The translations under genes were made by a program, and so were the position numbers. Below the pieces are notes generated by a model. It saw only the letters and a program-made list of their open reading frames with translations. It was not told the origin of the DNA and did not search any database. A DNA stretch of 64,000 nucleotides from Myxocyprinus asiaticus (taxonomy: Eukaryota > Chordata > Actinopteri > Cypriniformes > Catostomidae): NCBI RefSeq assembly GCF_019703515.2, contig NC_059373.1, positions 19,492,281-19,556,280 on the forward strand, written 5' to 3'. This document shows positions 11,029 through 40,965 of this stretch, piece by piece (positions within the stretch are counted from its first letter, which is position 1; every line of letters begins with the position of its first letter).

Positions 11029-12218
11029 TGGTAGACTGCAGTGGAGAAAATCAATGTGAAGGTTTTGACCACTTCCTCACTACTCTCAAAACAAATATAA
11101 AGGATAAAATCATAGGACATTGTCTTATAAATTAGGACATTTCACCCAAAGAGTTGTACCTGCACCTCTGTTGTTAAAGAGAGGTAATGTATGTGTTTTA
11201 CTCTTACTGTAGTCTGTACTGTAGTCTATTAGCCACTGTTGATTCACAACCAAACTACAGTGAGTGCCTGTTTGGAAACCAGGATACATGTATGCATCAT
11301 TGGTCTTTTCTTTGAGAATACTTGATACAATGATTTTTATTTTTTTTTGCATGTTAAAGGACAATTCTTCATTAAAGTGCAACAATCCAAACATCGATAC
11401 AGTCCATTCCATCATGGCATTATGCTTTATCATTTTAACCACTTGACTGCCAAGGATAAAAATAAAACTGATTTATATCTGAATCTATGCAGTAAACAGG
11501 TGAAATAAAACTATGCCAGTAGTTCACTGAAATGAATGTGTTGTCCCCTACAGTGCAGGTATCCAGTCATAACATGCAACCATACTTGAGGTGCTTTTCT
11601 TCAGCCTGTTCTGCTTAAACTCATCAGATTTTGGTACACAACTGTTTTTGGATGTTTTGGCTTTCCATACACTGCAAGTTGTGACTTTTATTTTTATTTG
11701 AGAGTTTGGACTGCAGCTGAAGATTTTTGTAGTGTACTGTATAGTTTTTAAATGTTTGAAAAGTTTGTTTTGTATTTGAATAAATGCATTTGCTGATTCA
11801 TTGGTTTTGGTTTGTTTGCTGATCACATTTATTCACTGTACTGTGTTAATCAGTCAGAAACATTAGTAATACATTAAATCGACTTCAAAGTACAGTATAT
11901 TATTAAACAGTCAAAACACATTAAGCATTAACAAAATGTATCCAAAACTAGCCTGGGGGTATAAAAATCAATTTTATTAACTAATAACAGCACCTAATAC
12001 TTGAATACTAATACTTGTTTTCTCAATAGAGAGGCTGAAATTCTTTTAACATGTACCAGTAGAGAAGGATAGGGTGCTGTAAGCATGCAGTATACCATCA
12101 TTCAAGTCTTACTCTTTTGAGTGAAACATACTGTGCATTTGACAGAAGAAGAATATGTCATGCATTGTTTAATTGTTCACATGTCTGTGCAACATGGGGT
12201 TGTTTGGTTTAATCTGAA

Positions 12219-16397
<4,179 letters not shown>

Positions 16398-16899
16398 TGT
16401 ATCCTGGAGCAACAACATACTGGTGCTATTGGACAGACAATAGTAGTACAAAATTAGATGTTTCTTATAATTCCAGTCATCCAAAGGCCAAGTATTTGGC
16501 TTTATCTGTAATGGTGGTGTATATAACAAGTTTATAAGTGTATTGTTTTAATGACATGTTTATATTTTGTTTTTAATTAATAATGTAAGTTAATGTAAAC
16601 TATTAGTTTTTGCGTGTTACTTTTAAGATTTTTAACACATACGTTTATAAAGTGAAGAAATGAGCTACAGGATTTAACCAGAACATTGTTTTTATGAGGA
16701 AAACTCCAACAGCGGTTTGCCCAAATGTAAACGCCTTGAACGTTCCTGAAAACATCTTTACATTTAAGCTCGTAACTAAAATAATCCGAAGCAAGCGACG
16801 ACAACCTGCATGTCAGCAAATAAATCAACAGTCGCTTAAAACTATATATATTTGATATGGTGAAATTTTAGGGATATTCACTATTTATTTTCACTTACC

Positions 16900-17213
16900 G
16901 CGGAGATTCTTTTAGATCTGCAAACAGAAGAGAGGGTTCTTGGTGCTCATAAATGAGCTATTGGAAAATCTGACTCGCTCTTTACAGCTGCAGCGCTCCG
17001 CTCATTTGGCAAGTTATGCTGAGGCTTTTTCTTAACTTTTAATTTCACACACACAATAATAAATAAAAAATAAAGTTGTACTAAGTGAGAGCAGTGCATG
17101 AGTGTTTTATTATACGAGATGTATTCTTCGAGTTCAAACGTTTGGATCAGCTGGAAGAGTGCCCGTATGGCAAGCCGTTTTAACATTTATTCGTTAAAAC
17201 CTATCTGCTTTTA
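16900..17213. other. Upstream region of the secreted-protein gene
   Basis: Holds the likely promoter and start of the non-coding first exon whose donor is at 16899. No TATA box or repeat family is evident. Confidence 0.4.
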
Positions 17214-18052
17214 TGCTACTAGTACTTATTTTTTAGTTACTAGTAACTATTCAATTAGGTACTAGTAATTATTCTGCGTTCCATTCAACTGGGAAAGTCC
17301 TAATTCCAACTTCCTAGGAAAAGTGCAATGGAATGCCCTTTTAAGTTGGACTTCCAACTTGGAAACTTGTGCGGAAATCTTCAACTCCGATTTTGCCGAG
17401 ATGCAGGTGCATGATGTCACACAAACATGTTGGCACCCAGGGAGATGTACAAAGTTAATGATAAACATCCACTTTTATTAAATAATATCCATGTGGCAGC
17501 GGGGGCATGGTCGAGCGTTCGTCCGGAGAGAAAGCGGTAAGGGTGCATACACCTGTTTCTAATTGCAGCAAGCATTCGGGAGAGCGATAAAGGGCAACCA
17601 CGCCAGAGACCAGGGGGAGAGCGTTGTCGTTTCCTCTCGGATGTCATTGAGACTTTCAGCAGATGTCTTTGAGAAGTTTATCATTTAGAATGCTTGTAAA
17701 TCTGATCTTTGTTTAACAGATGTTACTTAGATTGCAATGCTTTCCAGATTAAAATATCTAAAACAGACATCTCAGAGATTTACATTTGTTATCTTGGGAG
17801 CATAGCAATTTTATCTGCTTATACAATCGTCCGAGTATCTTGCAATGGAATGCATTTACTGATATTATGTCAGAATTCCCCACATCCGACTTTGAATGGA
17901 ATGCAGCATTAATCAATAGATACTTGCTTATACTGATTTATTAAGTAATAGTACTTATTCCAATAGACATTAGTATCCATTTAATAGTCACTAGTATATA
18001 TTCATTAGATACTAGTACTTATTCCTTTGCTACTGGTCACTACTCCAGTAAT
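17214..18052. repeat. Degenerate tandem array of about 21-bp ACTAGTACTTATT units, split by a MITE
   Basis: Units such as CTAGTACTTATT, CTAGTAACTATTC, CTAGTATATATTC and CTAGTACTTATTC recur roughly every 21 bp at 17218-17273 and again at 17920-18052. The interval between is a separate element at 17274-17906, so the array was probably continuous before that insertion. Confidence 0.7.
17274..17906. mobile_element. Non-autonomous DNA transposon inside the tandem array
   Basis: Left end CTGCGTTCCATTCAA is matched by the inverted right end, whose complement reads CTGCATTCCATTCAA. The inside has no transposase frame. A GC-rich segment at about 17490-17645 differs in composition from the rest and may be a further insertion. 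Superfamily not assigned. Confidence 0.6.
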
Positions 18053-20100
18053 GAAGTGGGGCCGTGTCTCAAAACCTATTGAGCCGCATATCTAGACAGT
18101 TTTGTGGGCATCATAGACACGTGGAACAAACATTATGATATCTTGGTAGACAGCTCACAAATTTTCTTGAGACAGCTACTGTAAACTTTCTATTTAAACT
18201 TTTCTTTTTGATGTTGATACAAATGTACAGCTTTCACCAACTCTGGCCTCAGGTGACATTGTTTATGGGTTTGTAAGGATCCACACCATCTGTGTTTACT
18301 TACAAAAAGCTGTTTGGAAGTCTCGAAAAATAAGTGTAGGGGAATTTGAAAGTCCAACATTACCTCATCTAAGAGGAATGATAAAAAAAAAAAAAAAAAA
18401 AAAGTTTGTAAAAACAGCAGAGAACCAGACGTTAGCAGAAACCAGCATGCCGAAGAACATTATAGGTAGTGAATGGACTTAAAATCTGGCATATAAAACA
18501 AAAATATGTCCATGACACAACAGTCAGAGGAAATTAAGTTTATTAAATGATGCATTACACAGTCAAGCGAAAGTGAGCTATATTAAATGATACGTTTTCA
18601 CATTATGTCTTAGCAGGGTTTACAGCATATCTTGGTTTATAATCATATTTGTTAAAAAAAAAAATAATAATTTAAGCTCACACTTTAACAAGAAACAAAG
18701 TCAAAGAGCTTTGCAGTGAATGCAAACACATGAATGAGAAATGAAAGACTTTGCCATGACGAATGAAAGCAAATTTTATTTGGCATGTTTTAAAAAGAGC
18801 AAACACAAGGTTAAATGAAAGATAAATTGCTGATGTGAGCTGGAGGTTTGAGACCACAAGGCAATGCAAGAAAGCCATCGAATTGAAACTTTGGTCATTT
18901 GGCTCTTCCATGGCTAATGTGGACATGGTCTTGAAAAAAAAACAAAAAACAACAACAACAAAAAAAAACATAAAAGTAAAACAAAAATCAAAACATACAG
19001 AATCAACTTGAGTGTCCCGGAATTTCAGTTGTTTATAATTCACTTAATTATAGATCGCTTTAAATAACAGATATCAATTTTCCATTTTGAAAAATAAGTG
19101 TTATAATCTATGGCATGGAATAAAATGATGATTGTCAATTTACATAGAACTATTTGGAATATAAAACCAAAGAAAATGAAACCTTCTGGCAGCTCCAGGA
19201 CACTCCTACATTCTTAGGAGGTAGTTTTATGGCAAAAATATATGGCCTGATGTGTAGTGACTTGCATGTTCTGGTTAATAGTGCATATTTTAAGGCCAGA
19301 TATTCTCCATAATGTTCCATCCATATATGCAGTTCTAAGGCTACATTAAGACACAGGTGAGGGAATTTGGGTAAGAGAGGCAATAGCAGATACAGCCCTT
19401 AATGGCAATACCTGAGTCAACTGTAACTTTTGACTGCAAGATGTCACTACATATCCAATAGTTGTGATCAACTGGCCAATGCTAAAACTAGATGCTTGGA
19501 AACAATACAAAATGTTGTATCACGCTTTAAGTCTAATGTTAGAATTGCATTTTCTGTGCAACATTGATACCCAACAAGTAAACGTGGTACAAAAATATTG
19601 TTTATATAGTGGCTGTGGTCGATCACAAATAATTCTGTAGGCTCTTGCACAGCTTTATGTGGGCATCAAACCTCTCTGTTGGGGAAATTGTTTTGCAATT
19701 TCTGAAAAATTAGGTTAACAAAAGAACAATAAATGAAGTTTATGCAGCATTTATCAGGCTTATGAGGTACTTCACATCTATACACTTTGTTTTTGAAAAG
19801 ACCAACAAGTCATATGGTTCCTTAGAATTCCTATTATAGCAGAAAATACCTCGTCTTAAATATTCTTAGTCTTTATGCCCAATTAAAACAGGACATCCTT
19901 TAAACTGCTTAGAAAGTGCAAAATACAAATACTGATCATTCTATGCAGCATTCACTCAAGGTTGCATGATAAATGTACAAATTATTTGATGTGGCGCTGA
20001 GTATAAAATTTCAAAGGATAGTCCATTAATCGGGGTGGGATCAATCTGAAAAGGCACATATAAAAACAAAAACACGCTGGACGTTTTTAAGCTTGCCAAT
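18053..20100. other. Gene-free spacer
   Basis: Contains A runs at about 18383 and 18955 and a possible repeat start at 18065 (GTGTCTCAAAACCTATTGAG). No exon or conserved gene is recognised. It may include the far end of the ago2 transcript if that extends past 21.9 kb; an AATAAA on the minus strand lies near 18780. Confidence 0.4.
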
Positions 20101-21610
20101 AACCAAGTTTCCATCCACTTTTTGTTTTGTTATCGACAAAGTGAGAATTGTGTAAAAAAAAAAAAAAAAAAAAAATGCAGGAAATTTGCCGTTTCCATCC
20201 AAATGGACTTTTATTGATAAAAATAGTGTGCGTAATGACGTCATGCTTAAACACTTTCTTGTATAAGTTTTTAGTCCCCCCGGTCCTAATGTTGCGCCTA
20301 TCGCAGATTGCCACCGGTTCCGACCCGAAAGCGAATCGTCATGGCCCTGTTCAAGCTGGCAACCTGTACCAAGTAGTGGGGGAAACTTTCGGTCTTAAGA
20401 ACCATCCATCGATGTGTATATACTGTGTGCACAGCTATTAAAGAAAAATTGATGCGATATAATATCAGGGTTTACATATGATACATTCCTGATATTCAAT
20501 AGGCTATTCTGAACAATCATCTCTAAAGCATCGCCATCACAACTGCATTATGTCCCGCTTATTTGTCCAGCAACTTTTAACGATCAACTGAACTTGATAG
20601 TCATCTCAAATTAATTTTAGTGTCCTAATGCAATTTACATTTTCTGAAGAAGCTCAGCAAATGCGATCCGAGGTAAAGAGGGTTAGATTTAAAATATTTA
20701 AAATGTTCAAAAGGTCATTTTCTGAAAGTGAACTCAGCATTGGACAAATAGTTCTGATAGTTTATAGTCTTGAAAAAAAGTGTAGAACATTCTGAAAATG
20801 TCATTCAGCTTACTTTTTTAGTCTACAGAACAGGGTAAGGCTAATTTAAGTTTGTGTAAAGAAAAGGCAATTATATAGGCCTAACAATATTTTTTCGACA
20901 ATAATAACAATAATTTAATATAATTGGGCTGCGTTCCAAAAAAGCACACTGACGTTTCTCTCCTAGTATTGTGTATTTATTTTTAATTTAAAACATCTTG
21001 GTGCACAGAAATATGTTTTTGGTATTGTGGGCTAATTCCATGACTGCCGTCTATTATTTTGAATGGTGTGGAAAAGCAACTTTAATAAATAAACGGATGG
21101 CTACCGTGATTAAATTAATCACAAAGAGTAGCCATTCATTTGTTCTCCGTGCACTTGCCGATGACAGGTGCATTATACGAGATATTTGCATTGGCACTCC
21201 TGGAAGTGTCATGACGCAGATGTGTTTTCAGCATTGGATCTATGCAGGTATGCCGTTAAGACCAATCCATAACAGTGCGAGTAATGCTTCACATATCATA
21301 AACTGGCTTTCAAGGATGTATACCTTGTCGTCATGATTAACACAGGTTAATGATTGGGGTAAATTCTGTCATGTGACACTATTTTTGCATTACTGGCAAT
21401 TTTCTCGAAAAAAAAAAAAAAATTCCAAACCAGTTTTTCATGACATTTGAAGTAGACAGAGTTTATACGCTAGAGTTAAATGGAAAAATATTATGTCGTC
21501 ACGTGAAATTTTAGCGGTAATTTGCATTTCCATCAGCTATATCAGTAAACTTTTTGAAGCGCTACACTTTGTCGCAAAAAAAAAAAAAAACCTTGGATGG
21601 AAACATAGTT
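20101..21610. mobile_element. 1.5-kb DNA transposon with TTTCCATCCA termini
   Basis: The left end AACCAAGTTTCCATCCA and the complement of the right end AACTATGTTTCCATCCA form inverted repeats. Both continue into A- or T-runs and a GACAAAGTG block. The flanking trinucleotide AAT is present on both sides as a likely target duplication. Internal frames (for example 20998-21336) match nothing I know, so it looks non-autonomous. Confidence 0.65.
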
Positions 21611-21889
21611 AATGATAAACAAAAATCTTCTTTCCATACAACCTTTTGTACCTTTATATTTATCAAACTCTCTCAAGAAACTCAAATGCCAGTGTATCAG
21701 AATGCTTTGGAACACATCCTCAAGAGTTTGAGAGAGAAGAAATCAAAATTGAATTCCCTTCAGAAAATGTAGCAAGGTAAATACACTTCAACACTTCATC
21801 TTAAAATGAAAATGCTTAAATATATAGCTTATCTGAGACCTGACACTACCCTTATGAACTTTCATCAAACAGATCAAATCTAATGAGTG

Positions 21890-24800
21890 CGAATTTCAAA
21901 ACTCTTTATTGCAATACTGGATATAAATCAAGTAAAAGAATCAAGTATAATGCTAGCACTCTGAAGACATTAAAACTCAATGATAAGATTGCCATTTGAC
22001 ACAGGTTGACGAGCTGCTTCATAGGAAAATGTTGTCAGTTTCCCAAACATACTGTACATTAAACACAAGAGCAGTGGTCATTGGATATTTCTCCCCATCT
22101 AGACATGATCTAGAAAAGGCCCCAGTCTGAAGAAACCATACCATCTCAACCACTACATTTTCATTTGGCAATAATCTTGGCCTGAACTGAAGTCCACCCA
22201 GACACAAGCCTTTGTGATGACTTGATAAAATCAGATTCCTAGCTATTGCTCTCCATAGATCTGACCAGAAGATCCGAGAATAGCTCCATTTCCACTCAAA
22301 ACTAATGTAAAAATTACCAGAAAGAATCATTCTGATTGCAAATAAATTATGTCTGGAGCATGAATAAAGCTCTTTTTTGTTGTTGTGCAGTTCTCAACAA
22401 GCTGATGAGTATTCTTTTATCACCACATTTTAAAAAGAAAAAAATAAAAGATCATATTTTGGTCCCCTGCAATTTTATTACATGCCTAAACATCCCTCAT
22501 GTTGATCCACCACAAAAATGGTTTAAAAAAAATGTGAAACAAAACTAAACACTTAACACACAGTATAGGCTTGTGTTGTTTGGTCACAATTATTGTTCTT
22601 TGTCATGAGCAGATATACATATATAAGGGATATTTAACGTTAGCACCTGACACCATTCTGAGGTAGTTTAAAAAGTTTTTTTAAAAAGCTAGGTTGTGAT
22701 TACGCTCTCAACTATTCCAATTAATTCGTCTCAACACCCCATTTCCAACTTACATGCATGCTCATATTTTAATCAAAAAAGTTATTAGCATGTAATGCCA
22801 ACTAATGGTACTGTGCTCTTAACAGTATACTAGAGACATTGTAATCCCTCACAAAATGGAAAAGCTTCAGGTTTGGTCAGTTACACTATTTTTCAATGAG
22901 CTAAAGAACTTGGAAGTGGAAAAAAGCCAAAAGAATTTGTTCTGAAATTTGTATGGCTAAATGAAAATTATCTGACAACTAATGAACTGAGTAGGTGTTT
23001 AGTTTGTGCACAATGAACTGGGGCTTGGCAAGTACTACTATCATTAATATGGGACCACCACAGAGAGTTTGCTGGTAATGCAAAAAGGGCTTAGAAACAG
23101 TGATCAGAATCTGGCTTAATGGGTCAAAATATGAACATAAGCATTACAGTACAGCACCACAAACATCAGCAATGCACAGATCTTTGTGCCAGTGTGTATT
23201 CTGAATCAATTTCCCAAATGTTTAAGCCACTCCATGTGTTAATTTAGTACTCTACAACCATGAATGAGTTATAGTTCTCTCTCCGATCATTAAAGCCTAA
23301 TGACTCAATGCAGCTTTAAATTTGCATGCATGAAACCAAGTGGAGCAAACAAATGCAAATAATAACATGGATATTATGACCACTATTTCAAAATGCAGGC
23401 ATATGAAGTACATTCAAACTGTTCGTTTGTATCCTTGCGGTCTGAGCAGGTCATAAAGGTAGCATATTTCTAGGCTTTCCACCTTAAGATGTGGAAAAGC
23501 AAAGAGGAAAGTTACAAAAAACTACTGCTATATATGTAGAGCGAGGCTTACGTTTCTGTTTCAGACTAAAACTAGTGCAAATGTCTAATGTAAATACATT
23601 AGCAATATATCTCATAAGGTTGATAAGACACCTCTTACTGAACATGGGGGAAGCACAATTCTCTTGATGAGATTGGTATTTTGCATACAACATTCAAACA
23701 GTGGGGCACCAAATATGTAATAAGTCTGACAGTGACGGCTTAATAATCAGTAGCCGTAAGCCCTAATTTTACACATTATTCCAACCATGATGTTTAAAGC
23801 AAAAAGGCATGTGGACATTGTAACCCCACACAAAGCTAAATAGATACTAAGCTAAGCAATATACAAGAAGCAAAAATCAGAACTCTATTAATGATGATGC
23901 AAGAGACATCCATGAAAGTCAGCATAATGGTAGACATAACATTGATAGATAAATAATTCTAAGCTTCCAGGGAAAAAATTATGCACAATTCAAATCTCAG
24001 TTAACACTATCTCTATTTGAACTCGAGATGCTGCAGCAAAGATAGAAGTGTCTCTATAAAATCAGCATTGTATTCCGTTCCTCAGCCTCCCTTCCATCTA
24101 CATGCAAAGATGTTTGACAGGAATTATTTAAATTGAACAATTCACCTTGTGTCCAAACTAATTTAAAAAAGTGAATTGTCTTATTTATGGAGGCAGTGAA
24201 ATCGTAAAAAAAATCATAAAAATAAATCAATTAAAAATGTAGGACTTTCAAGTCCTTAATTCTTACATTTTGGGGTGCATACAGCATATACTTTACAGCC
24301 ACAATCTGACAGTTTCTGTTTAAAAAGTTAAAAAAGTACCAGAATACATAAACGTGCCGGCTCTGAATGGAAATGAGTTTTGCATAGTGTAAGAACTCAA
24401 AACCTTCTTATGTCTATTATAAATTTCTAATAGAGTAGTGCCAATGCATTTGTATATGAACTACAAATGAACAAGGCCAAAACACTGGTGCTGAGGAGCC
24501 TACACTTTTCTCAAACCTTACAATCTGTATGCAAAATAGTAACACCACTTCTGATATAGTGCAAAAACATCTTATATTTCATACTTGAGAAATTGCATAT
24601 GTTGTAGACCTTTGACTAAGGTGCTGATTTTTAAAGGTTAAACTAAAAACTCAAACTAGAAAATGAGATTGTTCCAGAATATATCTAATTAGTAGTTTAA
24701 GCAATTATTTCATCTCACGTAATTCCTGATGCTAAATTATAAATACTACTTATTCAAACCTAAAGTTAAGAAAAACAAGAAATCAAGGTGACACGTTCAA

Positions 24801-27800
24801 ATGAATACATGAATAAAGCAATGATGAATTGCAATTTCAGAGGACAGAAAATGGTAAAACCGACATTTACACTATACATTTATGAACATTTTTATAGCAT
24901 ATGTTTAAAATATGTGTTTAACATTTAAAGCAATAAGCCACTTGTTCACATATAATATTCTTTTGGATTCATGTCTGACTTTCATCTGATACTTGCAGCA
25001 CTCAATATTAGTTTTGAATACATAGCTTAAACACTATCCAAAATGGGAATGGTTAATCATCTAGGATAAATGACAGCAGGTATGGCCTCTGAAGAGATGA
25101 GAATGGAGAGAGAGAGAGAAAAAAAAATAGCCATTTTAGAGCATGTTTTCAAGATTTTTTGTGACATCTAACACTAAATTCAGAGGGACAAAAATATAAC
25201 TTTCCCATGTGTAATTATGAAGAAATGACCAGTGCGGTATGTTACCATAATACAAGTAACAGGTAACAAGAGGTAGGACATCTAGTCATTTCCACACAAC
25301 TGCACCCAGAAAACATATTCATGTTCCACAGGTAGGCTTCCATTTCAAAACTACCAGAACTAAGGGTCTTGTGTCCATTGCTCTTCAAAGTGCATCTACT
25401 TTCACAAGTTGCGAGACCAGCGCCAAATAATAACATAACACAGTCAAGTACGTGAAGACAAGCTAAAATACCCCTTACACACAGTTTGATGGGTTTAGAG
25501 TTGGCAAAAAAAAAAAAGAAAAAAAAAAAGACATAAATTGATAGCAAAGTTTCAGGGTCAGAATGTCATAAATTTCCACCAGATTCAAAATCGAACATAT
25601 CCATGATCCTCTCTTACAGTCTATGATTTTCTTGTTTAAAAGATGAGGCTGAACAAGATTAAAAACCAAATGGTTGTCTCAAACTCTAGCACCTACAATT
25701 ATGTCCCATTGTGCTTCAGTTACGGTCGGACATTAACTAAAAGTACATATGTAATCTTGTTTCGCTAACAGGAATAATTGAAAGCCATATAAAGAACATC
25801 CAATTGTTGATAATAAAAATAGAGTGTTTTGTTATGCTAATACTGCTACAGTGGGAATAGGGTTTGCACTATTTACACTACTAAAAGTACCCAGCATTAA
25901 AATGACTACTTTACAAATGTTCTAAATTCATATTCACAAACATACCACTAAAATCTCTTGGTTAAGAATGCATAGTTAGAAAAAGATAGTTAAAAATTCC
26001 CAAATATTTCAAGTTAAAATTGAAGCATTATATGGGGAAGTGAGCTTACAGTTAATTAACTAACAAGACTCAATCAATTATCACTTCACATGATATCCTC
26101 TAAAAGCCATAGAACTGTTTACATTAAAACAGTACACCAAGACATATACAATGTATTGCGCTTCAATTTTAACTAAGTTTGTATTGATTTTCTCTTTAGC
26201 AAATGTTCCTCGTAGGTTACGCTAACCACCACTTGCCTAGTGGCCCAACCCTGTCAGTCTACAAAACTCCTTAAGGTCTCTAAAAGAAAGAAATTCACAC
26301 AATTATTTTTGTCTATAAAGACAATCTTGGGTTCTCAAAAAAGGATTGGTAAAATTCTCATGATGAAAACCTACAAGTTATAGACTATTGAGATAGCTTC
26401 TGGGTAAGAAATCTAAGGTGCATTTGAAATTTGTATAGAATTTTCACTCCAACCTTGTCGTGTCTCTGTGAATAATGTGACTGATATCAGTGTTATTCTT
26501 AAACACTTGCCCTTCTCCCTCCCTTCCCTGCCCTCAAAGTCTTGTTTGCCTGTATGGTCAGCTGGAAAGTGTTGATTGAGGAACTGTAATTTACAGTGTT
26601 TAAACCTCAACACCAGCACAGCACAATCAAACTTCACCATTGGAAACATTACAGAGCACAGGGCTACAGATCCTCAAATATTCAGCACAAAACTGGCCTT
26701 GTTTCAATGTGGGGACACATTTTGAAATTAAAATCTCAAAACAGGTGCTTGAACAAAGTGTAAAGTAATACATATTTCCTGAATGGAGTTGTGAAAAAGA
26801 AAAAAAACTGAAATCATGTACCCACCCACCGAAACCTTAGGTTGTTACGATCACAGCGGACAAGTAAGAGAGAAATGCTCATGGCAGAAATTATAAAATT
26901 CGTTCAAGATAATCTCATCATGAAAATGCTTCGAATCTAAAGATATTAGTATTTTAAAAAGACAATACTTGAACAAACAATTGACTATTTTTAAGAGCTG
27001 TTTCCACACAGAGAATACTGGCTTAGGTATACGGAGGGTGTCACTGATGAGAACCAGTCTCATTTGAGTGGCAGAGAACCAGAAAACTGATTGTCAGAAC
27101 AATTTCTACATTCTCACTTCCAAATAGCTCAACGTGTTCTTGATTCTGCACTTATTTTAAGTTACAATTTTCCAATGCAAGCATATGACAATGCTTGATT
27201 AGTCATGGAAGGACAGGTACAGTAGGTTGACTGAGCCCTGGACTGAACAATATATGACACCAAGATAAAAATTCATATTAGTACAAATAAATGTAATAAA
27301 ACAGGATAAGTACTTTTGTCCTGAAGTCCCCTTCTGCTCAGTGCACTTGCTTTGCTGATAAATAATTTAGCTGTGGAAACTGCCTCCCCACAAGCCCTAA
27401 ACCTGATCCATGTTGTCCTAAACTAACCCTAACCCATTGGTTTGAAGAGTTTGTAAAAAACTACTGCTCAACAGTCTCCACACCATGGCAAGAATATTGA
27501 ACCAAGACCCCACCCCCTGCAAATGTAACTTTCAGTGTAAAAATAGTTTACATTTTTGGATTGACTATGTAAACATGGTAACCTCTAATTTGACATGCAC
27601 ATGTACAACAGAGATACACAACCACACCCACTTAACCAAATAATAATAATAAAAAAGATAAATTAATGAATTCACATCTTACAGTTCTAAAACTCATGAC
27701 AGGATTTTAAGTATGTTTGGAAATTACTACGTGGGCATTATGAAACCTAACAGCATGGAGATTCTGGAGTCTTTTTTTGTTTTCGTCTGAAAGTACCCAT

Positions 27801-27876
27801 TATACAAATGAGGCACACACACAAACACACACACACCGTGCTGTTTTGAGGAGGAGGGGCTTGTTTCTGGTTATGT
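21890..27876 (-). other. ago2: Probable long 3' UTR of ago2
   Basis: The 6 kb that follow the ago2 stop codon (27877) on the minus strand are AT-rich, lack any transposon I can recognise and have no credible reading frame, in contrast to the repeat-rich DNA on either side. Mammalian AGO2 also has a very long 3' UTR. A minus-strand AATAAA lies at about 21904-21909. A let-7-type 8-mer, CTACCTCA, occurs on the minus strand at 22666-22659. The 3' end is inferred, not seen. Confidence 0.45.
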
Positions 27877-40413
<12,537 letters not shown>

Positions 40414-40860
40414 TTTGATTGCTTTCTGCACCTAAATTCAATCGCACGCCAATTCTTTTTGCTCTTCAGATGCCACGTAACACATGCGGCAACGGAAAAG
40501 ACGAATTTATTTTAAATCAGCATCGAAATAGTGAGGAAAATAGAGATTACTGAGAGCGTTTCGTTACTGGAGCACGAGAGCTGCGAGCCATCCCATCCCC
40601 CATCACAGCACGAGCTCTTATTTACCCTACGTTCATTCACACACTTTTACACTAACCTACGAGTGGTGTATCTCAGCGTCTCTTTTATGTTGTATTTAAT
40701 CTCTTTATTAAAATTTAGCAAGACTCATATCAAATTTAATGGATGTTTTGTTACAACAATATCTACATAAGACTGTTGGTCATGTTGCGTCATTTCCGGG
40801 TGTGTTTGAAGATAATTTTAAAATATTATTTAGGAGCATATATGGATGTAAAAGATCTAA
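40414..40860. other. ago2 5' flank
   Basis: Should contain the ago2 promoter and any 5' UTR. No TATA box stands out. Ends where the (TA)n tract and transposon cluster begin. Confidence 0.4.
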
Positions 40861-40862
40861 TA

Positions 40863-40913
<51 letters not shown>

Positions 40914-40922
40914 TATATTATT

Positions 40923-40962
<40 letters not shown>
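40861..40962. repeat. (TA)n microsatellite
   Basis: Two long alternating TA runs separated by a short TTAGATATATTATTAGA segment, ending exactly where a Tc1-like terminus starts. Similar TA runs lie at 43792-43931, on the far side of the transposon pair. Confidence 0.9.

Positions 40963-40965
<3 letters not shown>

Noticed and set aside
20998..21336. 112-aa plus-strand frame as a gene
   Set aside because: It lies wholly inside an inverted-repeat transposon, has no recognisable domain and no splice or promoter context.
40863..40960. Tyr-Ile repeat protein frames through (TA)n
   Set aside because: Pure microsatellite translation; the same applies to 7913-8155, 43783-43931 and the poly-Asn/Tyr frames in (AAT)n.
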